Below are positions 25,079-33,732 of a DNA stretch of 64,000 nt, in pieces. A model generated the notes under the pieces. The model worked only from the letters and a program-made list of their open reading frames with translations. It searched no databases and was not told where the DNA came from. The position numbers and the translations under genes were made by a program. This DNA comes from Dyella marensis (GTDB lineage Bacteria > Pseudomonadota > Gammaproteobacteria > Xanthomonadales > Rhodanobacteraceae): contig NZ_FONH01000002.1 in assembly GCF_900112865.1 (NCBI RefSeq), positions 62,001 through 126,000 of the forward strand. The letters are read 5' to 3'. The stretch's first letter is position 1, and each line of letters begins with the position of its first letter.

Positions 25079-27964
25079 ATGAAGCGCTCGCGCCGCATTC
25101 ACCGCAACACCTTGAGCATGGCCATCGCACTCGCCGCCACGGGTACCGGATACAGCAATGTCGGATCCGCCATGCAATTTCACCGGCATGGCAATCAGCT
25201 CATCGTCACCGGCGAAACGGAGCAAGACGATCCCGACATCTTGATTAGCTGGCTCGATCGGGCGGTCGCCATCAGCAATCCCATCACGACGGTAGTTTTT
25301 CGCAACGGACCAGGTGGAGTTGCCGAGGCGGGCTTAGGCTTAGGGCGAATTATCCGCGAGCGCAACTTGAACACCATCTTCGATGGTGGCTGCTACTCCG
25401 CATGTGCAGCGAGCTTTCTGGGTGGAATCCAACGCAGCATGACTCAATTTGACCTACCCCACTACTTCGGCACGGAAACCATATTGGGCATTCATGGCAC
25501 AAGTACTGACGGCCAGGTTGACCCTCCCCACGAACAAGATGAGTACCTCGATTATCTTCGCGGCATGCTCGGCCAGGAAGGTGAGCATGCGATGCTACGA
25601 ATCATTCAGTCGCATTACGAGCTAGGTAATTCTGGGGGCTTCCTGCGTTACTACGATCCGGCGAAAAACCTCCAGCCGGCCCGCTTTTGCCCCACTGAAG
25701 ATGAGACTTCCAGCGGAGGCTGCATCGACCATCCTCGCGACGCCACCATTCGCACCGACACCCTGGTCAATCAGGCGGGTTATGCAACCGTCAACGACAT
25801 ACTCAATGTGAAAAACCGAGTCGCAGGCAACATCAACCCACATTATGGAGATGACAGTCTCCACGATGCCTGGGGAGTCATCAGGTTGAGGCCTGGCAGT
25901 CACTGGTTGCTCGACGAGACATCTTCCGCCGACGTGATCTGGGTCAACGGCGGCACCCTGCAGCTCGACCGGAACGGGAATCTTGGTTCGTCGCACGCGC
26001 TGGTAGCCGATCGGGACGGCATCGTCGCATTGCGCAGTGCCATTCTGGATACTCAGGTGCGTGTCGCCGATGGCGCTATCCTGGAAGGCTACGGCACAGT
26101 CACCCGCCCGATGCAATTCGCGAAGAACGGCCTCTTCGCACCGCAGGGCATCGTCATTCGCTCCTACGCTCTGAAGAGCGTCGAAGGCGTGACCATGCCG
26201 TTCACAACAGGGGCATCCGTATTATTGGAAGAAGGATCGGCCACGCTGTTCACCGTCTCCGCCGACGACCGGCAGCCTGGCCTGACGCTGGAGCAGCGCG
26301 ACGTGGTGGTCATCGTTCCAGATGAGGATCAGCCGGAAATTCGGGCGGGAGCCAGTCGATCCGCGTTGCTGATCCATCCGTCCGCCACGCTCGGACTGGA
26401 TATCCATCCCGGCTACTATGTTGCCGGTGGCGAGAGCTTGCTGGTCGATACGGTCATTGACCGTACACCGCTTACCGGCTTTGTCGCCGGGGTTTGCAGC
26501 GAGCCTGATGCTGCCTGCACGCTCGATCCCGTCGCACCCGCCGTCAATCCGTTCATCCTCGGCAGCTTCCGGCAAGCCCTCAACAAGGACGAAGCTGGCA
26601 AGGTCGTGGACCTTACCGAGCCCGGAGCCGTGGTGCAGGCCCGAAAAAATTCGCTGCTCAGTTTTATGGTGCAGCAGAGCGAAGACAAGATCGCGCTGAT
26701 CGCCAATCCGGCCTTCGACGACACTTCGATCTTCGCCAACCGGCATTCCGGCGACGGCCTCGGCGCGGCCTTGCGTGCCGCGTCCCACCGTTCCGCCACG
26801 TCGCTGGCGCCGCTGCTGGGGGCGTTGCAGTTCGCCGACAAGAACATCGTCAAGGCGCAGTCCGGCGCGCTGCGCGGCGATGGCTATGCAACGCTGCGTA
26901 GCGCCGATGTCAACCTGGTTCGCGAATTCGGCGGCGTGGTCGATCAGCACCTGCAGAACGTGCGACGCGGGCAGGACGAGCAATCGGCCGCCTTCGCCGG
27001 CAGCCTGCTGTCGGCCAGCCCGGCGGCGAACCGCAACACCATCGCCGGCAACATGAGTCACATGCTGCGCCGCCTGGCCGGAGCCCCGGACGAGAAGCCT
27101 GCCCAGGCCGACGGCCCGGATGGATGGCGCTTCTGGGGGCGCGGCTTCGGCACCACCGGGCGCATCGATGCGCAGGAAGGCGTCGCCGGCATGCGGCAGA
27201 ACAGCAGTGGACTGTTGCTGGGCATGGAACGGAGGTTCGCCGGCGGGAAGATCCTGCTCGGCGGCAGCCTGGGCTTCGGCTCGATGTCGGCCAAGGCTAG
27301 CAACAAGCAGTTTCGCGCCGACGTCGGCGCCGTCGATGCGAGCGTCTACATCGATGCCCGCTACGGCGCGGGATACGTCAACGGCACGCTTCGCTACACC
27401 CGGCTCGACCACGAGGCGACGCGCAGCATCGGGGGGATCGCCGGCCTGGGCGCAATGCACAAAGCCAGCTATAGCAACCACGCCTGGTCGGTCCGGCTCG
27501 AACACGGACTGCAATGGTCCGACAAGCACGGCACGGTCTGGCAGCCGCTGCTGCCGGTGCTCGACTACGTCAGGCTTGCGGACCAGCGTTTCGCCGAAAC
27601 CGGCGGGCCGGCCGCCCTGCAGGGACGCGGCGGCAGCCACGATAGTCTGCGCGGCGGCGTCGGCCTGCGTGTGTGGCGCAGCTTCCAGAGCAGCCGCTCG
27701 GGCGTGCTGACGCCACATGCGCAGCTGCTCTTCGCGCATGAGTTCAAGGACCGCGACGGCCGCCTGCAGGCCTCGTTCGCACAGGAACCGACCCTGCCGT
27801 TCAAGGTGATCGGCCAGGATACCGGCCGCAACACGGTGGCCTGGAACCTTGGCGTGGGTAGCCAGATGAACGCGCGCACTTCGCTCGCGCTGGACTATGT
27901 GGGCGAGCGGTCCTCGGGCCGCACGCAGCACGGGCTCATGCTGGGCCTGGCGCACAAGTTCTAG
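25079..27964 (+). CDS. Autotransporter with ClpP-like protease domain in the passenger
   Basis: The protein has 961 residues. A signal peptide (about 1-31, cleavage near GSA) precedes a domain at about 35-190 with three ClpP/SppA-type landmarks in order: FRNGPGG at 74-80 (compare SPGG of ClpP), FDGGCYSACAASFLGG at 101-116 with candidate nucleophile Ser107 flanked by Cys105 and Cys109, and LGIHGT at 136-141 with candidate base His139. This resembles the uncharacterised periplasmic COG3904 group. A beta-helical, autotransporter-type middle follows (about 270-600), and then a C-terminal autotransporter barrel (about 690-961; GWRFWGRGFGTTGRID near its start, final residues LGLAHKF). The ATG at 25079 is preceded by CAGGA at about nine bases. 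Base composition of the 5' third is lower in GC than neighbouring genes, hinting at transfer. A clear terminator follows. Protease activity is inferred, not shown. Confidence 0.85.
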   Translation: MKRSRRIHRNTLSMAIALAATGTGYSNVGSAMQFHRHGNQLIVTGETEQDDPDILISWLDRAVAISNPITTVVFRNGPGGVAEAGLGLGRIIRERNLNTIFDGGCYSACAASFLGGIQRSMTQFDLPHYFGTETILGIHGTSTDGQVDPPHEQDEYLDYLRGMLGQEGEHAMLRIIQSHYELGNSGGFLRYYDPAKNLQPARFCPTEDETSSGGCIDHPRDATIRTDTLVNQAGYATVNDILNVKNRVAGNINPHYGDDSLHDAWGVIRLRPGSHWLLDETSSADVIWVNGGTLQLDRNGNLGSSHALVADRDGIVALRSAILDTQVRVADGAILEGYGTVTRPMQFAKNGLFAPQGIVIRSYALKSVEGVTMPFTTGASVLLEEGSATLFTVSADDRQPGLTLEQRDVVVIVPDEDQPEIRAGASRSALLIHPSATLGLDIHPGYYVAGGESLLVDTVIDRTPLTGFVAGVCSEPDAACTLDPVAPAVNPFILGSFRQALNKDEAGKVVDLTEPGAVVQARKNSLLSFMVQQSEDKIALIANPAFDDTSIFANRHSGDGLGAALRAASHRSATSLAPLLGALQFADKNIVKAQSGALRGDGYATLRSADVNLVREFGGVVDQHLQNVRRGQDEQSAAFAGSLLSASPAANRNTIAGNMSHMLRRLAGAPDEKPAQADGPDGWRFWGRGFGTTGRIDAQEGVAGMRQNSSGLLLGMERRFAGGKILLGGSLGFGSMSAKASNKQFRADVGAVDASVYIDARYGAGYVNGTLRYTRLDHEATRSIGGIAGLGAMHKASYSNHAWSVRLEHGLQWSDKHGTVWQPLLPVLDYVRLADQRFAETGGPAALQGRGGSHDSLRGGVGLRVWRSFQSSRSGVLTPHAQLLFAHEFKDRDGRLQASFAQEPTLPFKVIGQDTGRNTVAWNLGVGSQMNARTSLALDYVGERSSGRTQHGLMLGLAHKF

Positions 27965-27977
27965 GCCTACCCCCCGG

Positions 27978-28011
27978 GCGGCGGCCAGGCCATGGCCGCC
28001 GCAGCTTTTTT
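27978..28011 (+). terminator. Intrinsic terminator of the autotransporter gene
   Basis: A perfect 10-base stem (GCGGCGGCCA at 27978-27987 with TGGCCGCCGC at 27993-28002) with a five-base loop is followed after three bases by six T (28006-28011). It starts 14 bases after the autotransporter stop codon. Confidence 0.92.
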
Positions 28012-28116
28012 CGGATGCCGGAGGAATGCTACTTTAGCGAGCGCATCGACTGAGCCGGATCCGCCGCGACTCGTGGCAGCATCGCTCGCCAGGCGCCAAC
28101 CAGGGGAAGGGACAAC

Positions 28117-28758
28117 GTGGAAGCCAATCATCAGTTGCCCGTGCGGGAGCATCACGTGCACCAGCGTCATTTCGACCGGCTGGTGATGCTTTCCGACGGC
28201 GTGTTCGCGATCGCGATGACGCTGTCGGCAGTGGAGCTCAAACCCGAGGAAGCCGCCGGCGCACACAGCCTGCTCGCGCAATGGGCGACGCCGCTGCTGG
28301 TGTACTTCCTGAGCTTCTTCATCGTCGGCGGCGTGTGGATGCAGCATCGGCGCATCCTGACTCATCTGCGCCACGTGGATACGCCGATGACCCTGCTCAC
28401 CCTCGCGGTGCTCAGCATGGTGTCGTTGATGCCCGTGGTGATCCGGGTGTTCCTCACCGCTGCCAATGGCGAATCCGGCGACGGCATGCTGGTCTACTCG
28501 CTGGCCCTGATGGCCAATTACCTGTGCCTGGCCGCCTCGTGGGGCTATGCCGCCTTCATCGGCAGGCTGGCACCGGATGTGCCGGCGCCGCGCGCGTGGA
28601 GCTGGCTGCTGCGGGATTTGTTTATCGCGGTGCTGTTCGGTGCGGCGGCACTGTTCACTGCGCAGATGCGAGTGACCGCGCTGCTGTTGTGCCTGGCCGG
28701 CATCGCCGTGCGCTTCGTTTCCGGGAAGCTGGCCCGCCAGGCCGACGCGGCAGCCTGA
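28117..28758 (+). CDS. TMEM175/DUF1211 family membrane protein
   Basis: This 213-residue inner-membrane protein carries the DUF1211 signature near its start, RLVMLSDGVFAIAMTLSAVE, where family members have R-x-x-x-FSDGVFAIA. Bacterial members of this family form potassium-permeable channels. About six hydrophobic segments are visible: residues 20-40, 55-78, 90-112, 128-150, 165-185 and 187-202. One six-helix unit is the usual bacterial size. The start is GTG at 28117 with GGGGAAGGG upstream. The canonical Phe of FSDG is Leu here. The gene stands alone between the autotransporter terminator and an inverted repeat. Ion selectivity cannot be judged from the sequence. Confidence 0.85.
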   Translation: MEANHQLPVREHHVHQRHFDRLVMLSDGVFAIAMTLSAVELKPEEAAGAHSLLAQWATPLLVYFLSFFIVGGVWMQHRRILTHLRHVDTPMTLLTLAVLSMVSLMPVVIRVFLTAANGESGDGMLVYSLALMANYLCLAASWGYAAFIGRLAPDVPAPRAWSWLLRDLFIAVLFGAAALFTAQMRVTALLLCLAGIAVRFVSGKLARQADAAA

Positions 28759-28765
28759 CCGCCTG

Positions 28766-28865
28766 GCGTAGGTTGGGGTGAGCGCAGCGAACCCCAACGT
28801 AGCGTTTGCGGTGCAAGGTCCGTTGGGGTTCGTTGGGGTTCGCTGCGCTCACCCCAACCTACGCC
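28766..28865. repeat. GTAGGTTGGGG inverted repeat, copy 4
   Basis: The outer 33 bases at each end are exact inverted repeats (GCGTAGGTTGGGGTGAGCGC on the left). An extra inner TTGGGGTTCG copy is present on the right. It separates convergent genes, and its right arm supplies the TAG stop codon of the disulfide oxidoreductase gene at 28859-28861. Confidence 0.93.
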
Positions 28866-30229
28866 AGGCTTTGCAAGGTCGTCGGCAGCAGCTCCGCTAC
28901 CGTCGGGTGGATGTGCACCGCCTCCGACACCGTCGTGTACGGCGCCTTGGCGTACATCGTATCCAGCAGGCAGTGGATCGCCTCGTCGCCGTTGACGCCA
29001 AAGATCGCCGCACCCAGCAGCTCCTTGCTGGCGCCGTCGACCACGACCTTCATGAAGCCCACCGTCTCGCCGCGCTCGACCGCCCGCCCGACCCGCGCCA
29101 TCGGCCGCGTGCCGACCAGCACCTCGCGGCCGGACTTGCGCGCCTCCTGCTCGCTCATGCCGATCCGCGCCAGCGGCGGATCGGTGAACAGGCTGTAGGC
29201 CTGGATGCGCCCGGAGATGCGCCGCCTGCCCTGCCCCAGCACGGCATCGGCGACGATCTCGAAATCGTTGTACGAGGTATGGGTAAACGCACCTTTGCCG
29301 TTGCAGTCGCCCATGGCCCAGATATGCGGGACGCTGCTGCGGCCATGGTCGTCCACCTTGATGTTGCCGCGCTCGTCCAGGGCGACGCCCGCCCGGTCCA
29401 GGCCCAGGTCGTCCGTATTCGGCTGGCGGCCTACCGCAAGCAGCAGGTGCGTACCCACCGCCTGTTCGCACAGCTGGTTGCCGCGCGCCTTGATCCGTAT
29501 CGCGCCGGCCTTGCCTTCCAGCGCGATGCATTCGGCGCCCAGGTGCACGGTGATGCCTTCGTCGCGCAGCATCGCCAGCACGGCGTCGGCGACGTCGGCA
29601 TCCTCGCGCGGCAGGAAGCGCTGCGAACGCTCGACGATGGTCACCTTCGAGCCGAAACGGCGGAACATCTGGCCGAATTCCAGGCCGATATAGCTGCCGC
29701 CGACGATCATCAGGTGCTCCGGCAGCTCGCGCAGTTCCATCATGCCGGTGTTGGTCAGGAAGGGAACGTCATGGATGCCGGGAAAATCCGGCACCGAGGC
29801 GCGCCCGCCGACATTGATGAAGAAAGACTCCGCTTCGATCAGATCCTCGCCAAACCTCAGCGTAGTGGGCGATTCGAAACGCGCATGTCCCCGCAGCAAC
29901 GTGACATTCGGCATGCCAACCAACCATTGCTCCACGCCACTGCGGGCCTTGCCGGAAATGCCCTGGGTACGCTCCCACACGCGCTGCATGTCGACCCGCG
30001 TGTCCTCGCTGCCGCGAACGCCATACTCATGCGCGCGTCCTGCCATATGCGCGACGTAGGCACTCGCCACCATCGCCTTGGTCGGAATGCAGCCGGTGTT
30101 GACGCAGGTGCCGCCGACCAGCTTGCGCTCGATCACGGCCACGCGCCGGCCTGCCTTGCCCAGTCGCTCGGCAAGCGGCGGGCCGGCCTGGCCGGCGCCG
30201 ATCACCACGGCATCGAAACGCTGGTTCAT
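28859..30229 (-). CDS. FAD-dependent pyridine nucleotide-disulfide oxidoreductase
   Basis: This 456-residue flavoprotein is of the class I disulfide reductase fold. Seen: the FAD-binding VVIGAGQAGPPLAERLGKAG at residues 6-25, the redox pair in GGTCVNTGCIPTKA (about 41-54), a second Rossmann motif GGSYIGLEFGQMFRRFGSKV for NAD(P)H, the second FAD motif IWAMGDCNG, and the C-terminal HIHPTVAELLPT with the His-Glu pair that completes the active site. It groups with mercuric reductase/dihydrolipoamide dehydrogenase-like proteins. It lacks the N-terminal metal-binding domain and C-terminal Cys pair of MerA and has no dehydrogenase-complex neighbours, so the substrate is unknown. The ATG at 30229 is preceded by GAGGAG. 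Its stop codon lies in the adjacent repeat. Confidence 0.9.
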   Translation of the reverse strand: MNQRFDAVVIGAGQAGPPLAERLGKAGRRVAVIERKLVGGTCVNTGCIPTKAMVASAYVAHMAGRAHEYGVRGSEDTRVDMQRVWERTQGISGKARSGVEQWLVGMPNVTLLRGHARFESPTTLRFGEDLIEAESFFINVGGRASVPDFPGIHDVPFLTNTGMMELRELPEHLMIVGGSYIGLEFGQMFRRFGSKVTIVERSQRFLPREDADVADAVLAMLRDEGITVHLGAECIALEGKAGAIRIKARGNQLCEQAVGTHLLLAVGRQPNTDDLGLDRAGVALDERGNIKVDDHGRSSVPHIWAMGDCNGKGAFTHTSYNDFEIVADAVLGQGRRRISGRIQAYSLFTDPPLARIGMSEQEARKSGREVLVGTRPMARVGRAVERGETVGFMKVVVDGASKELLGAAIFGVNGDEAIHCLLDTMYAKAPYTTVSEAVHIHPTVAELLPTTLQSLA

Positions 30230-30318
30230 GGGAATCTCCTCGCGGGCATGGCGACAGGCGGCGATCATCGCCTGCCGGCGTTCAAGGATCGGTGCAGGGC
30301 CGGTCCTTCAATGGGCGA

Positions 30319-31137
30319 TCACGGCCGCGGCGCCTCCGCCATGCCGCTCAGTCGTTGCGGATGGCTGTAGACCACGTGACGCCCCGGCCGCACGAACCCG
30401 GTCAAGGTCAACCGGCAGGATTGCGCCAGCGTCACCGCCAGCGCCGTCGGCGCGGAGATCGCCGCGAGCACGCCCACGCCCAGGCTGGCGGCCTTGGTCA
30501 CCATCTCGTAGCTGGCGCGGCTGGTGACCAGCACGAAGCCGCTGCGCAAGTCGACGCTGCCGCGGCTCAAGGCACCCAGCAGCTTGTCCAATGCATTGTG
30601 GCGGCCCACATCCTCGCGTACGTGGAGGATGTCGCCGGCCGGCGTTGCCCAGGCCGCGGCGTGCACGGCGCCGGTGTGGCTGTTGAGCTGCTGATGAGGC
30701 GACAGCGCTTCGAGGGCGCGTTCCAGCGCGTGCGGCTCCAGCAGCGGACCTTCGGGCACCTGCGCCAGCGGCCGCAGCACGTCTTCCAGATGCCGGCTGC
30801 CGCACAATCCGCAACCGCTGCGCCCCGGCAGCAGGCGCGCCGAATCCTCGTCGACGCCTTCCACCTCGGCGGCATCGACGTCCACCACATAGCCTTCCAA
30901 CTGCTCGTGGATGACGATGCCGCGGATGTCTTCCGCGCGCGCCACGCGCCCCTCGGTCAGCGAGAAGCCGTACGCGAAATCTTCCAGGTCCGCCGGCGTG
31001 GCCATCATCACCGCGAAGGAGGCGCCGTTGTAGCGCAGCTCCACCGGCGCCTCCTCGGCCAGCCAGTCCTCGCCCGGCCGCAGGTCGGCGCCCTGGTGGA
31101 CGATGACGGCGCGGCGCGCGAGTCCGGAGCGTTGCAT
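30319..31137 (-). CDS. fdhD: Formate dehydrogenase accessory sulfurtransferase FdhD
   Basis: This 272-residue protein matches FdhD, which transfers sulfur from the cysteine desulfurase IscS to the bis-MGD molybdenum cofactor of formate dehydrogenases. Seen: EAPVELRYNG near the N-terminus, FAYGFSLTEG, the catalytic CGLC cysteine pair in SGCGLCGSRHL, HTGAVHAAAW, and the cofactor-binding REDVGRHNALDKLLG and VTSRASYEMV segments. It starts five bases after the stop of the YdeP-type oxidoreductase gene, with a ribosome site (AGAGG) inside that gene's end, so the two form one operon. This supports the neighbour being a formate-dehydrogenase-like enzyme needing a sulfurated cofactor. Confidence 0.95.
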   Translation of the reverse strand: MQRSGLARRAVIVHQGADLRPGEDWLAEEAPVELRYNGASFAVMMATPADLEDFAYGFSLTEGRVARAEDIRGIVIHEQLEGYVVDVDAAEVEGVDEDSARLLPGRSGCGLCGSRHLEDVLRPLAQVPEGPLLEPHALERALEALSPHQQLNSHTGAVHAAAWATPAGDILHVREDVGRHNALDKLLGALSRGSVDLRSGFVLVTSRASYEMVTKAASLGVGVLAAISAPTALAVTLAQSCRLTLTGFVRPGRHVVYSHPQRLSGMAEAPRP

Positions 31138-31142
31138 GATCG

Positions 31143-33467
31143 TCAGGCCTCTGGCGCGACCGGCGCGGACGAAGCGGACAGCCGCACCGGAATGGACTTG
31201 TAGCCGGGCGTGCCCGAGCGCGCGTCGTGCTCGTCCAGCGCCAGCAGGCCGTTGCCTTCCGGGAAGTACATCGCCACCGAACCGCGTGCGATGCCGTAGG
31301 GCACCGCCACCAGGCCGCGTACGGCGCGTCCGTTCGGCGTACCGTCCACGCGGCTCGCCTCCACATCGATGCGATCGCCCTCGCGCAGGCCACGCCCGGC
31401 CAGGTCGTCCGGGTTGACGAAGACCACGTCGCGCCGGCCGGTGATGCCGCGGTAGCGGTCGTTGTAGCCGTAGATGGTGGTGTTGTACTGGTCGTGCGAG
31501 CGCACGGTGGCGAGCATCAGCAGATCGGCAGTGGCGGGCGTGGCTTCGTCCAGGCCCCGCGCGAGCAGGAAGCGTGCCTTGCCGTCCGGCGTATTCCAGC
31601 GCCGCAGCGCCGCGGCGTTCTCCAGATGGAAGCCGCCGGGCTGGCGTACGCGCTCGTTGTAGTTGGCGAAGATCGGGAATACCGCCTCGATGTCGTCGCG
31701 GATGCGGTCGTAGTCGCCCGCCAGTCCTTCCCAGTCGACTTTCGACTGCGGCAGCGTGGCGCGCGCCAGCAGCGCGACGATCGCCGGCTCGGAACGCAGG
31801 TGCTCGGACGCCGGCCGCAGGCGCCCCTGCGAGGCGTGCACCATCGACATCGAGTCTTCCACCGTCACCGACTGCGGGCCGGCGGCCTGCAGGTCGATTT
31901 CGGTGCGGCCCAGGCACGGCAGCAGGAAGGCTGCGCGCGCCGGCAGCAGGTGCGAACGGTTGAGCTTGGTGGCGACGTGCACCACCAGGTCGAGTTGGCG
32001 CATCGCCGGGAAGGTAGCCTGCGGATCGGACATCGCCACCGCCAGGTTGCCGCCCAGGCACAGCAGCGCCTTGGAGCGGCCCTCGCCGATCGCCTTGACC
32101 GCCGCGACGGCGTCATGGCCATGCGCGCTCGGCGGCTCGAAACCGTAGACGCGGCGAATGCCATCCAGCAAGGCGGCATTGGGTTTCTCGGTAATGCCGA
32201 CCGTGCGGTCGCCCTGCACGTTGGAATGGCCGCGCAGCGGGCAGATGCCGGCGCCGGGCTTGCCGATGTTGCCGCGCAGGAGCAACAGGTTCACCAGCTG
32301 CTGCACGTTCTCCACGCCATGGCGATGCTGGGTGATGCCCATGCCGTAGCAGAAGATCACCTTCTCGGCGGCCGCATAGATGCCGGCCGCGACTTCGATC
32401 TCGGCGCGCGTCAGGCCGGAAGCGCGCTCGATGCTTTCCCACGAGGTGGCCTGCACGTCGTCGCGCAAGGCCTCCAGGCCGGTGGTGTGCTCGGCGATGA
32501 AGGCGCGATCGAGCAAGCCGGCGCCACCGCCGGCCAGGTCGGCGGCATCGGCTTCGAACAGCCACTTCATCATGCCCTTCATGGTGGCGATGTCGCCGCC
32601 GATCTTCGGCTTGAAATAGGTGGTGGCGATCGGCACCGAGCGGCCGGTGAGCATTTCCGCCGGATCCTGCGGCGAGGTGAAACGCTCCAGGCCGCGCTCG
32701 GGCATGGGGTTCAGCACCACGATCGGCACGCCGCGCAGCGAGACCTCGCGCAAGGTGCCCAGCATGCGCGGATGATTGGTGCCGGGGTTGTGCCCGATGC
32801 AGAACACCGCGTCGGCCTGTTCGAAATCCTCCAGCTGCACGGTGCCCTTGCCGACGCCGATCGCCTCGGGCAGGCCGACGCTGGAGGCCTCGTGGCACAT
32901 GTTCGAGCAATCGGGAAAGTTGTTGCAGCCGTATTCGCGCGCGAACAGCTGGTACAGGAAAGCCGCCTCGTTGGAAGCGCGGCCGGAGGCGTAGAACTCC
33001 GCCATGGTCGGCTCGGGCAACGCGCGCAGGGCGGCGCCGATGCGCGTGGCGGCTTCGTCCCAGGACACCGGCAGGTACTTGTCCTGCACCGCGTCGTACG
33101 CCATCGGATGGGTCAGGCGGCCCTGGTCTTCCAGCGCGTGGTCGGTCCACTCCCACAGCTCCGACAGCGTGTGCTGTGCGAAGAATTCCGGCGTGGTGCG
33201 CTTGGACGTCGCCTCCCAGGTCACCGCCTTGGCGCCGTTTTCGCAGAACTCGAACGAGGAGGTATGGCGCGGATCGGGCCAGGCGCAGCCGGGGCAGTCG
33301 AAGCCCAGCGGCTTGTTCACGCGCTGCAGGGCCTCGACCGAGCGCGCCACCGCCATCTGCTCGCGGATCGCCTTGGCGACGGCGCGCAGTGCGCCCCAGC
33401 CGCCGGCCGGGCCGTCGTAGGGTTGGATGCTTTTTTCGAGGTCGAGGTCTTTCGGTTGCGAACTCAT
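31143..33467 (-). CDS. FdhF/YdeP family molybdopterin oxidoreductase
   Basis: This 774-residue protein is a member of the DMSO-reductase superfamily, YdeP/FdhF-alpha group, carrying bis-MGD. Seen: Cys58 and Cys61 (CPGCAWPDP) and Cys75 (FEFCENG) as possible Fe-S ligands; Cys191 in SNMCHEASSVGL at the position of the molybdenum-ligating selenocysteine of E. coli FdhF; CIGHNPGTNHPRM; LLRGNIGKPGAGICPLRGHS; and the C-terminal molydopterin-binding segment around RSHDQYNTTIYGYNDRYRG. There is no signal peptide, so it is cytoplasmic. Only fdhD accompanies it: no iron-sulfur or NAD-binding subunit is encoded nearby, so the electron acceptor is unknown. Formate oxidation is inferred from family and fdhD linkage; E. 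coli YdeP is linked instead to acid resistance. Confidence 0.9.
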   Translation of the reverse strand: MSSQPKDLDLEKSIQPYDGPAGGWGALRAVAKAIREQMAVARSVEALQRVNKPLGFDCPGCAWPDPRHTSSFEFCENGAKAVTWEATSKRTTPEFFAQHTLSELWEWTDHALEDQGRLTHPMAYDAVQDKYLPVSWDEAATRIGAALRALPEPTMAEFYASGRASNEAAFLYQLFAREYGCNNFPDCSNMCHEASSVGLPEAIGVGKGTVQLEDFEQADAVFCIGHNPGTNHPRMLGTLREVSLRGVPIVVLNPMPERGLERFTSPQDPAEMLTGRSVPIATTYFKPKIGGDIATMKGMMKWLFEADAADLAGGGAGLLDRAFIAEHTTGLEALRDDVQATSWESIERASGLTRAEIEVAAGIYAAAEKVIFCYGMGITQHRHGVENVQQLVNLLLLRGNIGKPGAGICPLRGHSNVQGDRTVGITEKPNAALLDGIRRVYGFEPPSAHGHDAVAAVKAIGEGRSKALLCLGGNLAVAMSDPQATFPAMRQLDLVVHVATKLNRSHLLPARAAFLLPCLGRTEIDLQAAGPQSVTVEDSMSMVHASQGRLRPASEHLRSEPAIVALLARATLPQSKVDWEGLAGDYDRIRDDIEAVFPIFANYNERVRQPGGFHLENAAALRRWNTPDGKARFLLARGLDEATPATADLLMLATVRSHDQYNTTIYGYNDRYRGITGRRDVVFVNPDDLAGRGLREGDRIDVEASRVDGTPNGRAVRGLVAVPYGIARGSVAMYFPEGNGLLALDEHDARSGTPGYKSIPVRLSASSAPVAPEA

Positions 33468-33563
33468 GAGGCCGGCGCTGCATGCTTGGAATCGGTCGAG
33501 ATGAGCATCATAGGCCGATCCGCTGGCGATGGCTCAGGTGCCGGTGCGTGACGCTCCGTAATG

Positions 33564-33705
33564 ACCGTCATCCCGGCGCAGGCCGGGATCCAGTGGCGAT
33601 CACGCTGGGTAATGGCCCGACCCTACTTTTGAGCGCACACCACGGCGTGATGTCGACGATCAAGCGAATTCGCTACTGGATCCCGGCCTGCGCCGGGATG
33701 ACGGT
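33564..33705. repeat. GTCATCCCGG inverted-repeat element, copy 2
   Basis: This has the same terminal arms as the element at 21313 (ACCGTCATCCCGGCGCAGG at the left, exact reverse complement at the right) with a different core of about 80 bases. It lies between the modC stop and the YdeP-type gene start, where it may uncouple the two transcripts. Confidence 0.88.
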
Positions 33706-33732
33706 TCTGTAACTTGGCGCGTCGCCGCAAGC

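Noticed and set aside
28766-28865. Insertion sequence
   Set aside because: The element is only 100 bases, has no transposase and no visible target duplication; it behaves like an intergenic palindromic repeat.
31143-33467. Selenocysteine in the formate-dehydrogenase-like enzyme
   Set aside because: The position equivalent to selenocysteine is an ordinary cysteine codon and there is no in-frame TGA.
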